A stretch of 64,000 nt of DNA from an uncultured Tenacibaculum sp. (GTDB taxonomy: Bacteria > Bacteroidota > Bacteroidia > Flavobacteriales > Flavobacteriaceae): positions 186,001 through 250,000 of the forward strand of contig CANLMR010000004.1 in NCBI GenBank assembly GCA_947492185.1. Direction: 5' to 3'. Shown here in pieces: positions 25,276 to 34,586 of the stretch. Numbering within the stretch: position 1 is the first letter of the stretch; the number at the start of each line of letters is the position of its first letter. The position numbers were made by a program, and so were the translations under genes. The notes under the pieces were generated by a model that saw only the letters and a list, made by a program, of their open reading frames with translations, did not search any database and was not told where the DNA came from.

Positions 25276-27765
25276 TTGAAAATCAGACATCTACTATTAA
25301 TAATTATAATTGTCCCCCACCTAATAAATAGTCAAAATCTAGAGAAAATAGGGAAATCTCCACTCTTTAGATTGACAGGTGGTATTGGCTTGAATTCTGT
25401 TTATTTTAACGGAGATTCAAATAGGGAACCGTTTACTTATTTTTTATCAGGAAATGTAAATCTGAATATTAGTGATGTCTATAATATTCCTTTTTCTTTT
25501 TCTTACTCTAATAGTAAATTTCAAACCAATACGCCTTTTACTTTCAATAGGTTAAGTATGCATCCTAGCTATAAGTGGGTAACTGCTCATATTGGAGATG
25601 TAAATGTAAGTTTTTCACCTTATACTTTAAATGGACATCAATTTACAGGTTTAGGGTTGGATTTATCTCCAAAAGATAAATTTAAAATCAACTTAATGTA
25701 TGGAAGGCTACTAGAAGAAAGAGAGTTCGATCCCGAAAACATTAGTAGTGCTGCAAATTACAGAAGAATAGGATATGGATTCAAAACTTCATATCAATTT
25801 GATAAATTTAAGTTAGGTACTATCTTTTTTAGAGCTTCAGATGATGTTGCATCATTAAAAAATGCAATTCCAACAGAAAGCGAAGTGCTACCAAAAGATA
25901 ACACTGTAATTAGTTTCGATGCAGAGGCTACACTTTTTGAAAAATTGAAATTTAGAGGAGAATTTGCCTTATCTGCATTAACTGAAGATATTAGAGTTAA
26001 TGGAGTTAGTGATCATTTTGCTTCATTTTTGGTTTCAGATAATCCAACTACACAATACTATAAGGCTTTTAATTTAAATTTTGCTTATCAAGTTGCAAGC
26101 GGAACTATTGGGCTAGGTTATGAACGAATAGATCCTAATTACAGAACATTAGGTGGGTACTTTTTTAATAACGATTTAGAAAATATAACCATAAATGCAA
26201 CTCAACGTATTTTTAAAGATAAAGTGACTGTAAGTTTTAATGGAGGTTTACAGAATGATGATTTAGATAATACGAAAGCTACTCAATTGAGTAGACTAGT
26301 TATGGCATTAAATGTAGCTTACAACGCTAGTGATAAATTAAATATTACTACAGGATACTCTAGCTTTCAGTCTTTTACCAATATTAAAAATCAATTTGAT
26401 TTTATTAATGGAGTTTCTCAAATAGAAGAACAATTAGATCAAGATAATTTCGCGCAAATTTCTCAGAATGCTAATATTAATGTGAATTATAAGCTAAAAG
26501 AGACAGATTATAATAGTCAGAATTTAAACGTTAGTTTTTCTTTTCAAGATGCAGAAAATAGAATAGGAGAGGAAGAAAGAACTGAAGATAGTTCAGTTTT
26601 TTATAATGCAAATTCAGTATACACAATAAATTATCCACAATCTGATTTTGGAATTTCAGGAGCTTTAAATACAAGTTTTAGTACACTTGGCGCAGAGAAA
26701 AGTGTCATATTAGGTCCAACTGTTTCTGCTACTAAAGGTTTTTTAGAAAAGAAATTAAAAGTTAATGGATCTGTAGGGTATAATAAAAGTATGGCCAATG
26801 GTATTAGTCAAGGAGATGTTACTAATGTTAGAATTGGTAGTAGATATGTGTATCAGAAAAAACATAATTTTAGTTTAAATGGATTATATCAATTAAGAAA
26901 TTCATTGACAAACAATACTAGTAGTTTTACACTTACTTTTGGTTATAATTATAGTTTTGGTCTTTTTAATTCTAAAGATATTCGATTTAGAAAAAGGCAA
27001 AAGGTTAAGAAAGCAAAAAATAAAAAAGAGCTAGCAGAGAAAAAAGAAAAAAAGAAAAAACCAGCTATTAATTTTACCTATAAAGATTCATTATATATTG
27101 GTTCGATATATCAAGTTGATAATAAAATTAAAAAACTAATTAAATCTAATGTTTTCAATGGATTACCAAAATCAGTTTTGTATGAATTACAAAAAGAAAG
27201 AATTGAAATCGCATCAGAAAGAAAGCATAAAGTTTATAAAGTTAAAGCAGTAAAATTATTGAAGAAAGCCTATACTTCAATAGGTAACAAGCAAGAATAT
27301 AATAAATTGCTTTTTGAAAGTTTAAATGCTTTAGAAGAAGATGTTAGCTCTGTTGATTTTGCAATAGAGAAATCTTTTGTAGAAAACAGAAAAGAAATTG
27401 TTAAGAGCCCTCTATGGAATTTATCTGAAGACGAAAAGTCTGATTTTTCTAAAGAAATTCAGGTTAAATACAGAAGAAAATTAAAAGTATATGAGAAGTC
27501 TCTTAAAAAATTATTAGTACATCGTTGGGTTTTAAATGAGCTCGAGAAATATAAAAATATAGATAAAGTAAATAAAGGTTCTGAGTTGTTAAGTGAATTT
27601 GAAAATTCACTTGGTATTGAAGCATATAAAATGCTAGAAATGAAAGAAAAGAATCAAAAAATAAAATTATATTTGCAAAAATCTATTATAATATTTTTAA
27701 CAAAAAAATCAGAAAAAAATATTGATAAAAATCAATATGAATTAAGATATATCAACCAAGACTAA
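25276..27765 (+). CDS. Large outer-membrane beta-barrel protein with Lys-rich C-terminal extension
   Basis: This 829-residue protein has a signal peptide (cut near LINSQN). Residues about 25-575 show continuous alternating aromatic/polar strands (for example VTAHIGDVNVSFSPYTLNG, FSLNGLYQLRNSL) typical of an outer-membrane barrel. After about residue 575 it changes to a Lys/Glu-rich helical region (KKAKNKKELAEKKEKKKK) of about 250 residues, probably periplasmic or peptidoglycan-facing. The start is TTG 25276. It lies 22 bp before the TANFOR toxin-like gene, making it a candidate export or anchoring partner. I recognise no named family; it is not PorP/SprF-sized. Confidence 0.65.
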   Translation: MKIRHLLLIIIIVPHLINSQNLEKIGKSPLFRLTGGIGLNSVYFNGDSNREPFTYFLSGNVNLNISDVYNIPFSFSYSNSKFQTNTPFTFNRLSMHPSYKWVTAHIGDVNVSFSPYTLNGHQFTGLGLDLSPKDKFKINLMYGRLLEEREFDPENISSAANYRRIGYGFKTSYQFDKFKLGTIFFRASDDVASLKNAIPTESEVLPKDNTVISFDAEATLFEKLKFRGEFALSALTEDIRVNGVSDHFASFLVSDNPTTQYYKAFNLNFAYQVASGTIGLGYERIDPNYRTLGGYFFNNDLENITINATQRIFKDKVTVSFNGGLQNDDLDNTKATQLSRLVMALNVAYNASDKLNITTGYSSFQSFTNIKNQFDFINGVSQIEEQLDQDNFAQISQNANINVNYKLKETDYNSQNLNVSFSFQDAENRIGEEERTEDSSVFYNANSVYTINYPQSDFGISGALNTSFSTLGAEKSVILGPTVSATKGFLEKKLKVNGSVGYNKSMANGISQGDVTNVRIGSRYVYQKKHNFSLNGLYQLRNSLTNNTSSFTLTFGYNYSFGLFNSKDIRFRKRQKVKKAKNKKELAEKKEKKKKPAINFTYKDSLYIGSIYQVDNKIKKLIKSNVFNGLPKSVLYELQKERIEIASERKHKVYKVKAVKLLKKAYTSIGNKQEYNKLLFESLNALEEDVSSVDFAIEKSFVENRKEIVKSPLWNLSEDEKSDFSKEIQVKYRRKLKVYEKSLKKLLVHRWVLNELEKYKNIDKVNKGSELLSEFENSLGIEAYKMLEMKEKNQKIKLYLQKSIIIFLTKKSEKNIDKNQYELRYINQD

Positions 27766-27787
27766 ACTATAATTGCCCTAAAAAACT

Positions 27788-30700
27788 ATGAAAAGAAAAG
27801 TCCTCCTTTCGCTTTTTTCATTTGTATTATCTATTAATCTATTTGCTCAACAGTTTCCTGTTAATATTATTCCTAGAGTAAAAGCTCCAGCACCTATAAA
27901 TTTTTATAATTATGCTGATGATACTGCTTTACAAGGACCAATAACTGTACAGGTTTTCTTAAATGATTTAACCGTTTCAAATAGACAAATTCGCTTAAAA
28001 ACATATTTCGAAGGAGGGAATATTAATTTTACAAGTAAAGATTTTGTTATTGGAGCTCAAGATCTATTTATAGAAGGAGGAATTCCTTTAACGTTAACTA
28101 ATGCCGAATTAGCACCTTATTATAGATTTGAAAATATTCAAGGTATTGGACAAAATGTTTATGCACAGGCAATTCCTGAAGGCACTTATAATTTTTGTTT
28201 TGAAGTTTACGATTTTATTTCTGGAGCTAAACTTTCAGATAAGAAATGTGCAACGGTTTTCATCTTTAAAAATGAACCACCAATTTTAAATTTACCTTTT
28301 AATGGTAAAAATATTGAACCTAGTGATTTTGAAAATATTGTTTTTCAATGGACACCAAGACATATTAATGTTAGTAATGTTGAATACGATTTTAGTATTG
28401 TAGAAATTTGGGATCATAATGTAGATCCTCAAACGGCATTTTTATCCCAAGCTCCTATTTATGAAGAAACAGTAAGAACAACTAGTTTGTTTTATGGTCC
28501 AGATAAACCTTTATTGTTAGCAGGAAGGAAATATGCTTGGAGGGTTAGAGCAAGAGCATTACAAGGTTTAGAGGAAATAGGATTGTTTAAAAACGAAGGG
28601 TATAGTGAGATTTTTTGGTTTTCAAGAACAGCACCTTGTCAAATTCCAGATGGAGTTTCAGGTGAACCTAAAGGAACTTCTAAAATAAATGTCTTTTGGG
28701 ATCAAGATCCTACATTACACTCAGAATATATTATAGCGTATCGTGAAGCTAATAATCCAGATGCAAATTGGTTTACTAAAAAAACTAATAGTGCTTGGGC
28801 AACAATATGGGATTTAAAAGCTGGTACTGCTTATGAATTTAAAGTTAAAGGAAAATGTACATATCAATATAGTGAGTATTCAGAATTGCAATATGTAACT
28901 ACAGATATTGTACAAAATGAAGATGCAAATTACAATTGTGGAATCGTTCCAGATGAAGTAGCAATTTCTAACAGAGAACCACACCCAGGATTAAATATTG
29001 GAGATCAAATAACTGCAGGAGATTTTAAAGTTACTGTTACTGAAATTCAAAGTCAATCTAATGGAATACTTTCAGGAAAAGGTTTTGTTGAAATCCCATA
29101 CTTAAAGTTTGCAAAATTCGGAGTAACATTTACTAATATTTTAGTAAATACTGATGCGCAATTAGCTGAAGGAGAAATAGTAACATTATATGATCCTGAA
29201 TTTGGAGAAGGAGCTTCAATGACTGTAGATGTAAATATCAATATATCTGAAGGTATTAATGGAGATTCTAATGAACTTGATGATACTGTTGAAGTTGATT
29301 TTGTTATTGATACAGTTGAGATTGATGCTAATGGTGCTATTGTTGTTACAGGAACAAATGGAGAAACAGCTACAATTCCTGGAGACGATGACGTAAATAT
29401 AGTAAGTTCTAATGGAGATGTATGGTCAGTTGGTGAAGATGGTACAATTACAAAACAAGAAGGAGCTCAAGGAGGAGCAGTTTCTGATGCTACAACAAAT
29501 GGTTTAGATTCTAATGGTAATGTTACTTCTATTACTGCAAAAGGAATTACAATAGAATTTGAACCATCTGGTTACTATCATTTTGATGAGTTACCAGAAA
29601 ACACTTCTGCTACTTTTGAAAAAGAGTATAAAATTCTTGATACTGAATCAGGCAAATATAGAGTGCCATACAAAGCAATTTCAGATAATAACGGAGAAGA
29701 TTTTATCAATGCTAAAGTAACTATTACTGATACTTCTATAATTAAAGATAGTATTGTATTTAAAACTAAAGATGGAGCTAAAATTCCTGTTGAATGGAAT
29801 GGAGACATTGCAAAACTACAATTGAAAAGAAAGTTTGACTATGTTGACGAGGAAATCTTTGCAGTAGTTAAATCTAAAAATAATGGAAAATACGATGTTG
29901 CAGGTAGTGTTGTTACTGCTCATTTAGCTTCAGAACAATTAGATCCAATAAATGTAACACTTGTTCCTGTAGGAATTGACGGAGTATCTGACGAAGTTAA
30001 AAATGGTGTAAAAGAAATTTATGCAAAAGCAGGAGTTCGTTTAAATATCCAAGATGTTAAATCAATTTCTCCTGAAGAAATATATGGTTGGGATAAAGAT
30101 GGTGATAATAGATTAAGTGTTGGTGATAGTAATTTACTTTCTCATTATACAGATGAAGAAGCTGTTTTCAATAGTTATATAAAACAACAAAGTTATTATA
30201 ATAACAAAACATATTACGTTTTTGTAACTAATGTTTCAGTTAACAAAACAGATGTAAATGGTTTCATGCCATTAAAAAGACAGTTTGGATATGTGTTTAC
30301 TGCTAATGCGAATTCTGCTACTAAGCAAATCCGTACAATGGCTCACGAATTAGGTCATGGTATTTTTGGACTAAAACACACTTGGGATGAATACAAATTT
30401 CCACAAGGAGCTACAGACCACTTAATGGATTATGGAAATGGAACAACATTAAATCATTTAGATTGGAAGAAAATTCATGCACCAGGAATTAAAATTTATT
30501 GGTTCCAAGGAGATGAGGATGGGGAACATATTACAGAGAAAAATGAATTTCCTGATATGTTTCTAAACTCGGATAAGAAATCTTTTAGTTTTATTACTCC
30601 TTCTGGTGATTTTGTTGATCTTCCGAAATCAGTTAGAAACGTAACTTTTACTTTCGGAATTTATGATTTACAAAGAAGTAAAGATATTGTCACTGGATGT

Positions 30701-33700
30701 CTTTATGGTTTTGAGATTGATGAGAAAAAATTTGTAGCCCATTATGATGAGAATTCATTTTATGGTTATAAAAGCGGGAATGAATACTATGATTTTAGTA
30801 AATATTTAAATGATAATGGTTACAAAGGTTTTGAAGATAAGATTGTTATGGGGCTTCCAAACTCTAGCAATTATGTCATTACTAAATTTGAAGCTAAAGC
30901 ATTAGACATTTATAATACTAATTCAAAGATTTTAAGTGAAAGTAATTTTAAGATTATTCCTTTTTCAAATGCAAATAAAGCAGTAGGGAAAAATAAAACT
31001 TATTCTTATCCTAAAGCTTTAATTGGTGATAAGGCTGATGATCTTAATTTAGAAGTGTATTCAAAATTACTTTCTAAACATAATAAAAAACCCACATTAC
31101 TTTCAGTATTAAAAATAATTCAGTTAGCGAATTCGTATGAAAAAATGTATAAAACATTTGATGAATGTATAGACGAAGAAACTAACAAATCATGGTATCA
31201 TAATGCTAATAAATTTTTCGATTTTGTTTTTGATACTACAGGGACTTTAGATTGTTATATTAATATTATTCCAAATGCTAAAGAGTTAATTAACTCAAAT
31301 AATAAATTAGAATTTTATACTCTTTATTTAGAAGCTTTTAAAAACTATTTAAAAGGAAATGTTGATGCTTGTGGAAGCTTGCTTTCAAGTATTAATAAGG
31401 ACAGCTCTGTAGGTGCTATAGAACTTTGTTTGAGTCTTTTGTCAAATAAGGATATTGAAAAAATACCTACAGATAAAAGATTATTAGCTATAAGTATAAT
31501 GCTAGATGAGTGGTGGGTAGATAATAGCCAAGAAACTCAATTGGTTAGACTTATCGGAAATGTCACCAAAGAAAATTCTGATGCTTTTCTAAAAGGTTTA
31601 TTAGGAAAATCTTTAATAGAAGGGGAAGATTATTCATTAATTAGAAGATTAACTTACAAAGTAGATAATGATCATACATGGTTAACTGAAGATAATTATT
31701 TAGGCTTGATGAAGGCGTTAACTGTTATTGCTTTAAAATCAAATGATTTTAAAACAGCAGCATTAGCTTATAGTGATGAAGACTTTTTAAAGCATAACAT
31801 AAATTTCTATCATAGGAGTTTTTGGGATGGAGTTAAAGAAACAGGAGCAACATCATTCAATATTATGTATGTAAAATGTAGTCCTGATACTACTGTCGAT
31901 TGGTATTCCGATGATTCTGTAGATATTAGTATTCAGAATGTACTTTCTTGTAACTTAATTGAATATCCAACAACTGAACCTCTTAGAGTAAGTCCTTTAA
32001 AACCAATTTGGTTTATAAATAAGTCATCATTAAGTATGCTTAGTGATTACAATAAAAAAGGACCTGTACTAGCGCCAGCTATTTTAGCATATTATGCAAA
32101 TGATGTTGGGAATACTAAAAATATAATTGATGGTATTGAAGCTGCAATTGATGTTGCTACATTAGCAACAGGATATGGAGCAATTGCTAAAGCTCCTTCA
32201 GCACTTAGAAAGGCGTTTATAATTGCAGATATGATTGGTGCTGGTGTTAATATAACTTTAAATTCATCTTCAGAGAATTTAAGCCCAGGTGCGAAAACTG
32301 TATTGCAAACATTAAACGTATTAACTGCTGTAGTAGCAGTTGGTGAATTAGGTTCAGGAGGAATAAAAAGCTTAAAAGCATTATATAAAAAAGCTAAGAA
32401 TAATACCAAAAGTCTTCCGTCTAAAAAACAAGTAGATGACTTTTTGAACAATCTTTTGGATGATAAAGTTACTCCAGATGAAATAGCAGAGATTGGAGCT
32501 AATAAAATTAAAGAAGCAGAAATATGGTTAAAAACTATAGAAGCAGAAAAACAGGCAAGTAATTCCATAGATCTAGCTTTAAAGGCAAAGAATGCTAGAG
32601 CAAAATTATTATTAGTTAAAAAGCTATTAAAAATAGATTCTAAGGATATTAAAAGTGCAATTAAATTAACTGATGATGAGGCTGGTATTGTAAAGAATTA
32701 TATAAACAAAAGTGATGAATATATAGATGTTATAGTTCATGCAGATGATACAGGAAAAGGCTTCCCTATGGTTGTTGAAGTTGATGGAATTGCTAAAACT
32801 GTTACGTTAAGTGCTACTGAATTTGCCCAAACTCTTAGAAATGTACCTAAAGACAAAAAGATCAGATTATTAAGTTGTAATAATCCTGAAAGTGCTAAAG
32901 AGATTTCTAAAGTTTTAGGAAGAGATATTGTAGGGTCTACGGGAGATATGAAACTTTATGATAATGGTTACATTTATGGTGAAGGATGGTTTATAGCTAA
33001 AGCAGATGGAAAAACAGCAAGTTATACACCTAATAATAATGGTCTAGAAGCTACGAATGACTTTATTCAATTAGGTAAAAAACTGGATGATCCTTTATTA
33101 GAAGCGATAAGAGTAGGAAAAAGAAAAGGTGGTGCTAAAGGAACATTAGCTATAGCATTAAGGAATGCAGGTTTTCCAAAATGTGCAGATGCAGTAGCTG
33201 GCGCATCTTCTGTTAATAAAAATAATAAAAGATTATTACATTCAGATACACAAATACCTGAAGCTGTAAAAGATTATAGTAGAACAAGAAATAACATTAC
33301 TTTTAAGAAAGGACAACCTCCAGCCAAACCTACAGAAACATGGGGAGAGTTTTTTGAAAGAATTAATAAAGTCGTTGAAGAAGGAGGTAATAAACTTCGT
33401 CATTTTAACCAATTTGAATCACATCATATTTTCCCAATAGATTTATTTAAAAATGAATCCTTTAGAAAATGGTATGAATTAGTAGGCCATAAGCATTTTG
33501 ATATTAATGGAAAAGAATCTTTAGAAAATTTAATAATGCTTGAAGCAATTAGAAGAAACCCTGTAAATAAAGAGGGTGTTCCAAATTTTGTAGGAGGAGT
33601 TCACGCTGTTCATAATAAATATACTGAGAAAATCGGAAAATATTTTGACAAATTGTGGCAAGATGCAAAAGGAAATAGTAGTTGGGACGATGCTAAAATA

Positions 33701-33835
33701 GCAAGAGAAATAGATGATGATATTTTAAATTTATCTGAACGTTTAAAACAATCCTTATTAGAAAATTCTGTTCGGGGTAATGTAGAGTTACCTACGTACT
33801 GGGAAACAATTAAGTTTGAGGATCTAATTAAATAA
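27788..33835 (+). CDS. TANFOR-domain polymorphic toxin: zincin, C80-like domain and C-terminal HNH (AHH) nuclease
   Basis: This 2015-residue protein has, in order: a signal peptide (1-21); a TANFOR-type region (about 22-280: FPVNII, LAPYY, QWTPRH, GRKYAWRVRA); an Fn3-like domain (about 285-375); a low-complexity beta stretch; a zincin motif HELGHGIFGLKH (His853, Glu854, His857, His863); a long helical region; a hydrophobic pre-toxin stretch (about 1449-1520); a domain with VIVHAD (His1651) and IRLLSC (Cys1697) resembling C80-type self-cleaving modules of polymorphic toxins; and an AHH-type HNH nuclease with SHHIFP (His1879, His1880) and HAVHNKY (His1939, His1942). There is no T9SS tail. The next gene, 9 bp away, looks like its immunity gene. 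Domain calls are by eye; the toxin role is inference. Confidence 0.8.
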   Translation: MKRKVLLSLFSFVLSINLFAQQFPVNIIPRVKAPAPINFYNYADDTALQGPITVQVFLNDLTVSNRQIRLKTYFEGGNINFTSKDFVIGAQDLFIEGGIPLTLTNAELAPYYRFENIQGIGQNVYAQAIPEGTYNFCFEVYDFISGAKLSDKKCATVFIFKNEPPILNLPFNGKNIEPSDFENIVFQWTPRHINVSNVEYDFSIVEIWDHNVDPQTAFLSQAPIYEETVRTTSLFYGPDKPLLLAGRKYAWRVRARALQGLEEIGLFKNEGYSEIFWFSRTAPCQIPDGVSGEPKGTSKINVFWDQDPTLHSEYIIAYREANNPDANWFTKKTNSAWATIWDLKAGTAYEFKVKGKCTYQYSEYSELQYVTTDIVQNEDANYNCGIVPDEVAISNREPHPGLNIGDQITAGDFKVTVTEIQSQSNGILSGKGFVEIPYLKFAKFGVTFTNILVNTDAQLAEGEIVTLYDPEFGEGASMTVDVNINISEGINGDSNELDDTVEVDFVIDTVEIDANGAIVVTGTNGETATIPGDDDVNIVSSNGDVWSVGEDGTITKQEGAQGGAVSDATTNGLDSNGNVTSITAKGITIEFEPSGYYHFDELPENTSATFEKEYKILDTESGKYRVPYKAISDNNGEDFINAKVTITDTSIIKDSIVFKTKDGAKIPVEWNGDIAKLQLKRKFDYVDEEIFAVVKSKNNGKYDVAGSVVTAHLASEQLDPINVTLVPVGIDGVSDEVKNGVKEIYAKAGVRLNIQDVKSISPEEIYGWDKDGDNRLSVGDSNLLSHYTDEEAVFNSYIKQQSYYNNKTYYVFVTNVSVNKTDVNGFMPLKRQFGYVFTANANSATKQIRTMAHELGHGIFGLKHTWDEYKFPQGATDHLMDYGNGTTLNHLDWKKIHAPGIKIYWFQGDEDGEHITEKNEFPDMFLNSDKKSFSFITPSGDFVDLPKSVRNVTFTFGIYDLQRSKDIVTGCLYGFEIDEKKFVAHYDENSFYGYKSGNEYYDFSKYLNDNGYKGFEDKIVMGLPNSSNYVITKFEAKALDIYNTNSKILSESNFKIIPFSNANKAVGKNKTYSYPKALIGDKADDLNLEVYSKLLSKHNKKPTLLSVLKIIQLANSYEKMYKTFDECIDEETNKSWYHNANKFFDFVFDTTGTLDCYINIIPNAKELINSNNKLEFYTLYLEAFKNYLKGNVDACGSLLSSINKDSSVGAIELCLSLLSNKDIEKIPTDKRLLAISIMLDEWWVDNSQETQLVRLIGNVTKENSDAFLKGLLGKSLIEGEDYSLIRRLTYKVDNDHTWLTEDNYLGLMKALTVIALKSNDFKTAALAYSDEDFLKHNINFYHRSFWDGVKETGATSFNIMYVKCSPDTTVDWYSDDSVDISIQNVLSCNLIEYPTTEPLRVSPLKPIWFINKSSLSMLSDYNKKGPVLAPAILAYYANDVGNTKNIIDGIEAAIDVATLATGYGAIAKAPSALRKAFIIADMIGAGVNITLNSSSENLSPGAKTVLQTLNVLTAVVAVGELGSGGIKSLKALYKKAKNNTKSLPSKKQVDDFLNNLLDDKVTPDEIAEIGANKIKEAEIWLKTIEAEKQASNSIDLALKAKNARAKLLLVKKLLKIDSKDIKSAIKLTDDEAGIVKNYINKSDEYIDVIVHADDTGKGFPMVVEVDGIAKTVTLSATEFAQTLRNVPKDKKIRLLSCNNPESAKEISKVLGRDIVGSTGDMKLYDNGYIYGEGWFIAKADGKTASYTPNNNGLEATNDFIQLGKKLDDPLLEAIRVGKRKGGAKGTLAIALRNAGFPKCADAVAGASSVNKNNKRLLHSDTQIPEAVKDYSRTRNNITFKKGQPPAKPTETWGEFFERINKVVEEGGNKLRHFNQFESHHIFPIDLFKNESFRKWYELVGHKHFDINGKESLENLIMLEAIRRNPVNKEGVPNFVGGVHAVHNKYTEKIGKYFDKLWQDAKGNSSWDDAKIAREIDDDILNLSERLKQSLLENSVRGNVELPTYWETIKFEDLIK

Positions 33836-33844
33836 TGACATTTT

Positions 33845-34555
33845 ATGAAAATATTTGAAATAAGTTTAAACGATGAATTATTTAATGAATGGCACGTTGT
33901 CTTAAGTCAAAAGGTAAACATAAAATACCAAGTTATTGACTGTATTGAAAATAATAAGGAAATAATTCTAGGTAAAGAAGATAAAATTCAAATGTTTCTA
34001 ATTAACATAGAATCAAATAAAGATGCTAGAAAAGAAATACCTTTTCAGTCTGATATTTTGTATTGGAAAAACGATATTACTTTAGATGCTTATTCTCCTT
34101 TCAAAGGAATTATTATAAGTGAAAACCTTAAAAATATTTTATCAAATTATAATTTACCACCACATTTTTTATATCCTTTAGAGATAGTAAATTCAGAAAG
34201 TTTAGAACTAAATAATAATTACTACTTGTTTTATTCCCATGAAAATATGTTAGACTTAACATTATTCAATGAATCGGAATATACATATTACAAAAGGAGA
34301 AAAGAGATAAAGAAAAGTGTCGGCGAATTTAATAGTTTTGAAGAGTATGATAAAGAATATGACAGAGTCTTTGACAAAGAAAATATGAAAATAAAAATAA
34401 CAAATAGAGTAATTTCTTCTGACTATGATCTATTACCTAGTCCATTAAATTATTTACGAGTAAAAGAAAATTTTATGAAAGATAAGAATAAGTTAGAAGG
34501 ATTAATTTTCAAAGAGCAAATAAATCTAACTATTAAACAATCAAATAATCTATAA
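33845..34555 (+). CDS. Probable immunity protein for the upstream nuclease (Imm11/DUF1629-like)
   Basis: This 236-residue protein lacks a signal peptide, as expected for a cytoplasmic immunity protein. It starts 9 bp after the nuclease gene. The middle (NLPPHFLYPLEIVNSE, YYLFYSHENMLDL) followed by an acidic stretch (FNSFEEYDKEYDRVFD) recalls Imm11/Imm43 (DUF1629-type) immunity proteins. Among long secreted proteins it is the only small soluble product of the operon. Toxin binding is not shown by sequence; the call rests on position, topology and a tentative family match. Confidence 0.6.
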   Translation: MKIFEISLNDELFNEWHVVLSQKVNIKYQVIDCIENNKEIILGKEDKIQMFLINIESNKDARKEIPFQSDILYWKNDITLDAYSPFKGIIISENLKNILSNYNLPPHFLYPLEIVNSESLELNNNYYLFYSHENMLDLTLFNESEYTYYKRRKEIKKSVGEFNSFEEYDKEYDRVFDKENMKIKITNRVISSDYDLLPSPLNYLRVKENFMKDKNKLEGLIFKEQINLTIKQSNNL

Positions 34556-34586
34556 AAAGAAAAACAAAAATCAACTATCAAACAAT

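Noticed and set aside
32092..32568. 158-codon minus-strand frame inside the toxin-like gene
   Set aside because: It lies opposite a continuous signal-bearing gene, and its composition mirrors the sense codons; no family resemblance.
33836..34586. Mobile element carrying the immunity-like gene
   Set aside because: I looked for a transposase, integrase, target-site duplications or terminal inverted repeats around it and saw none.
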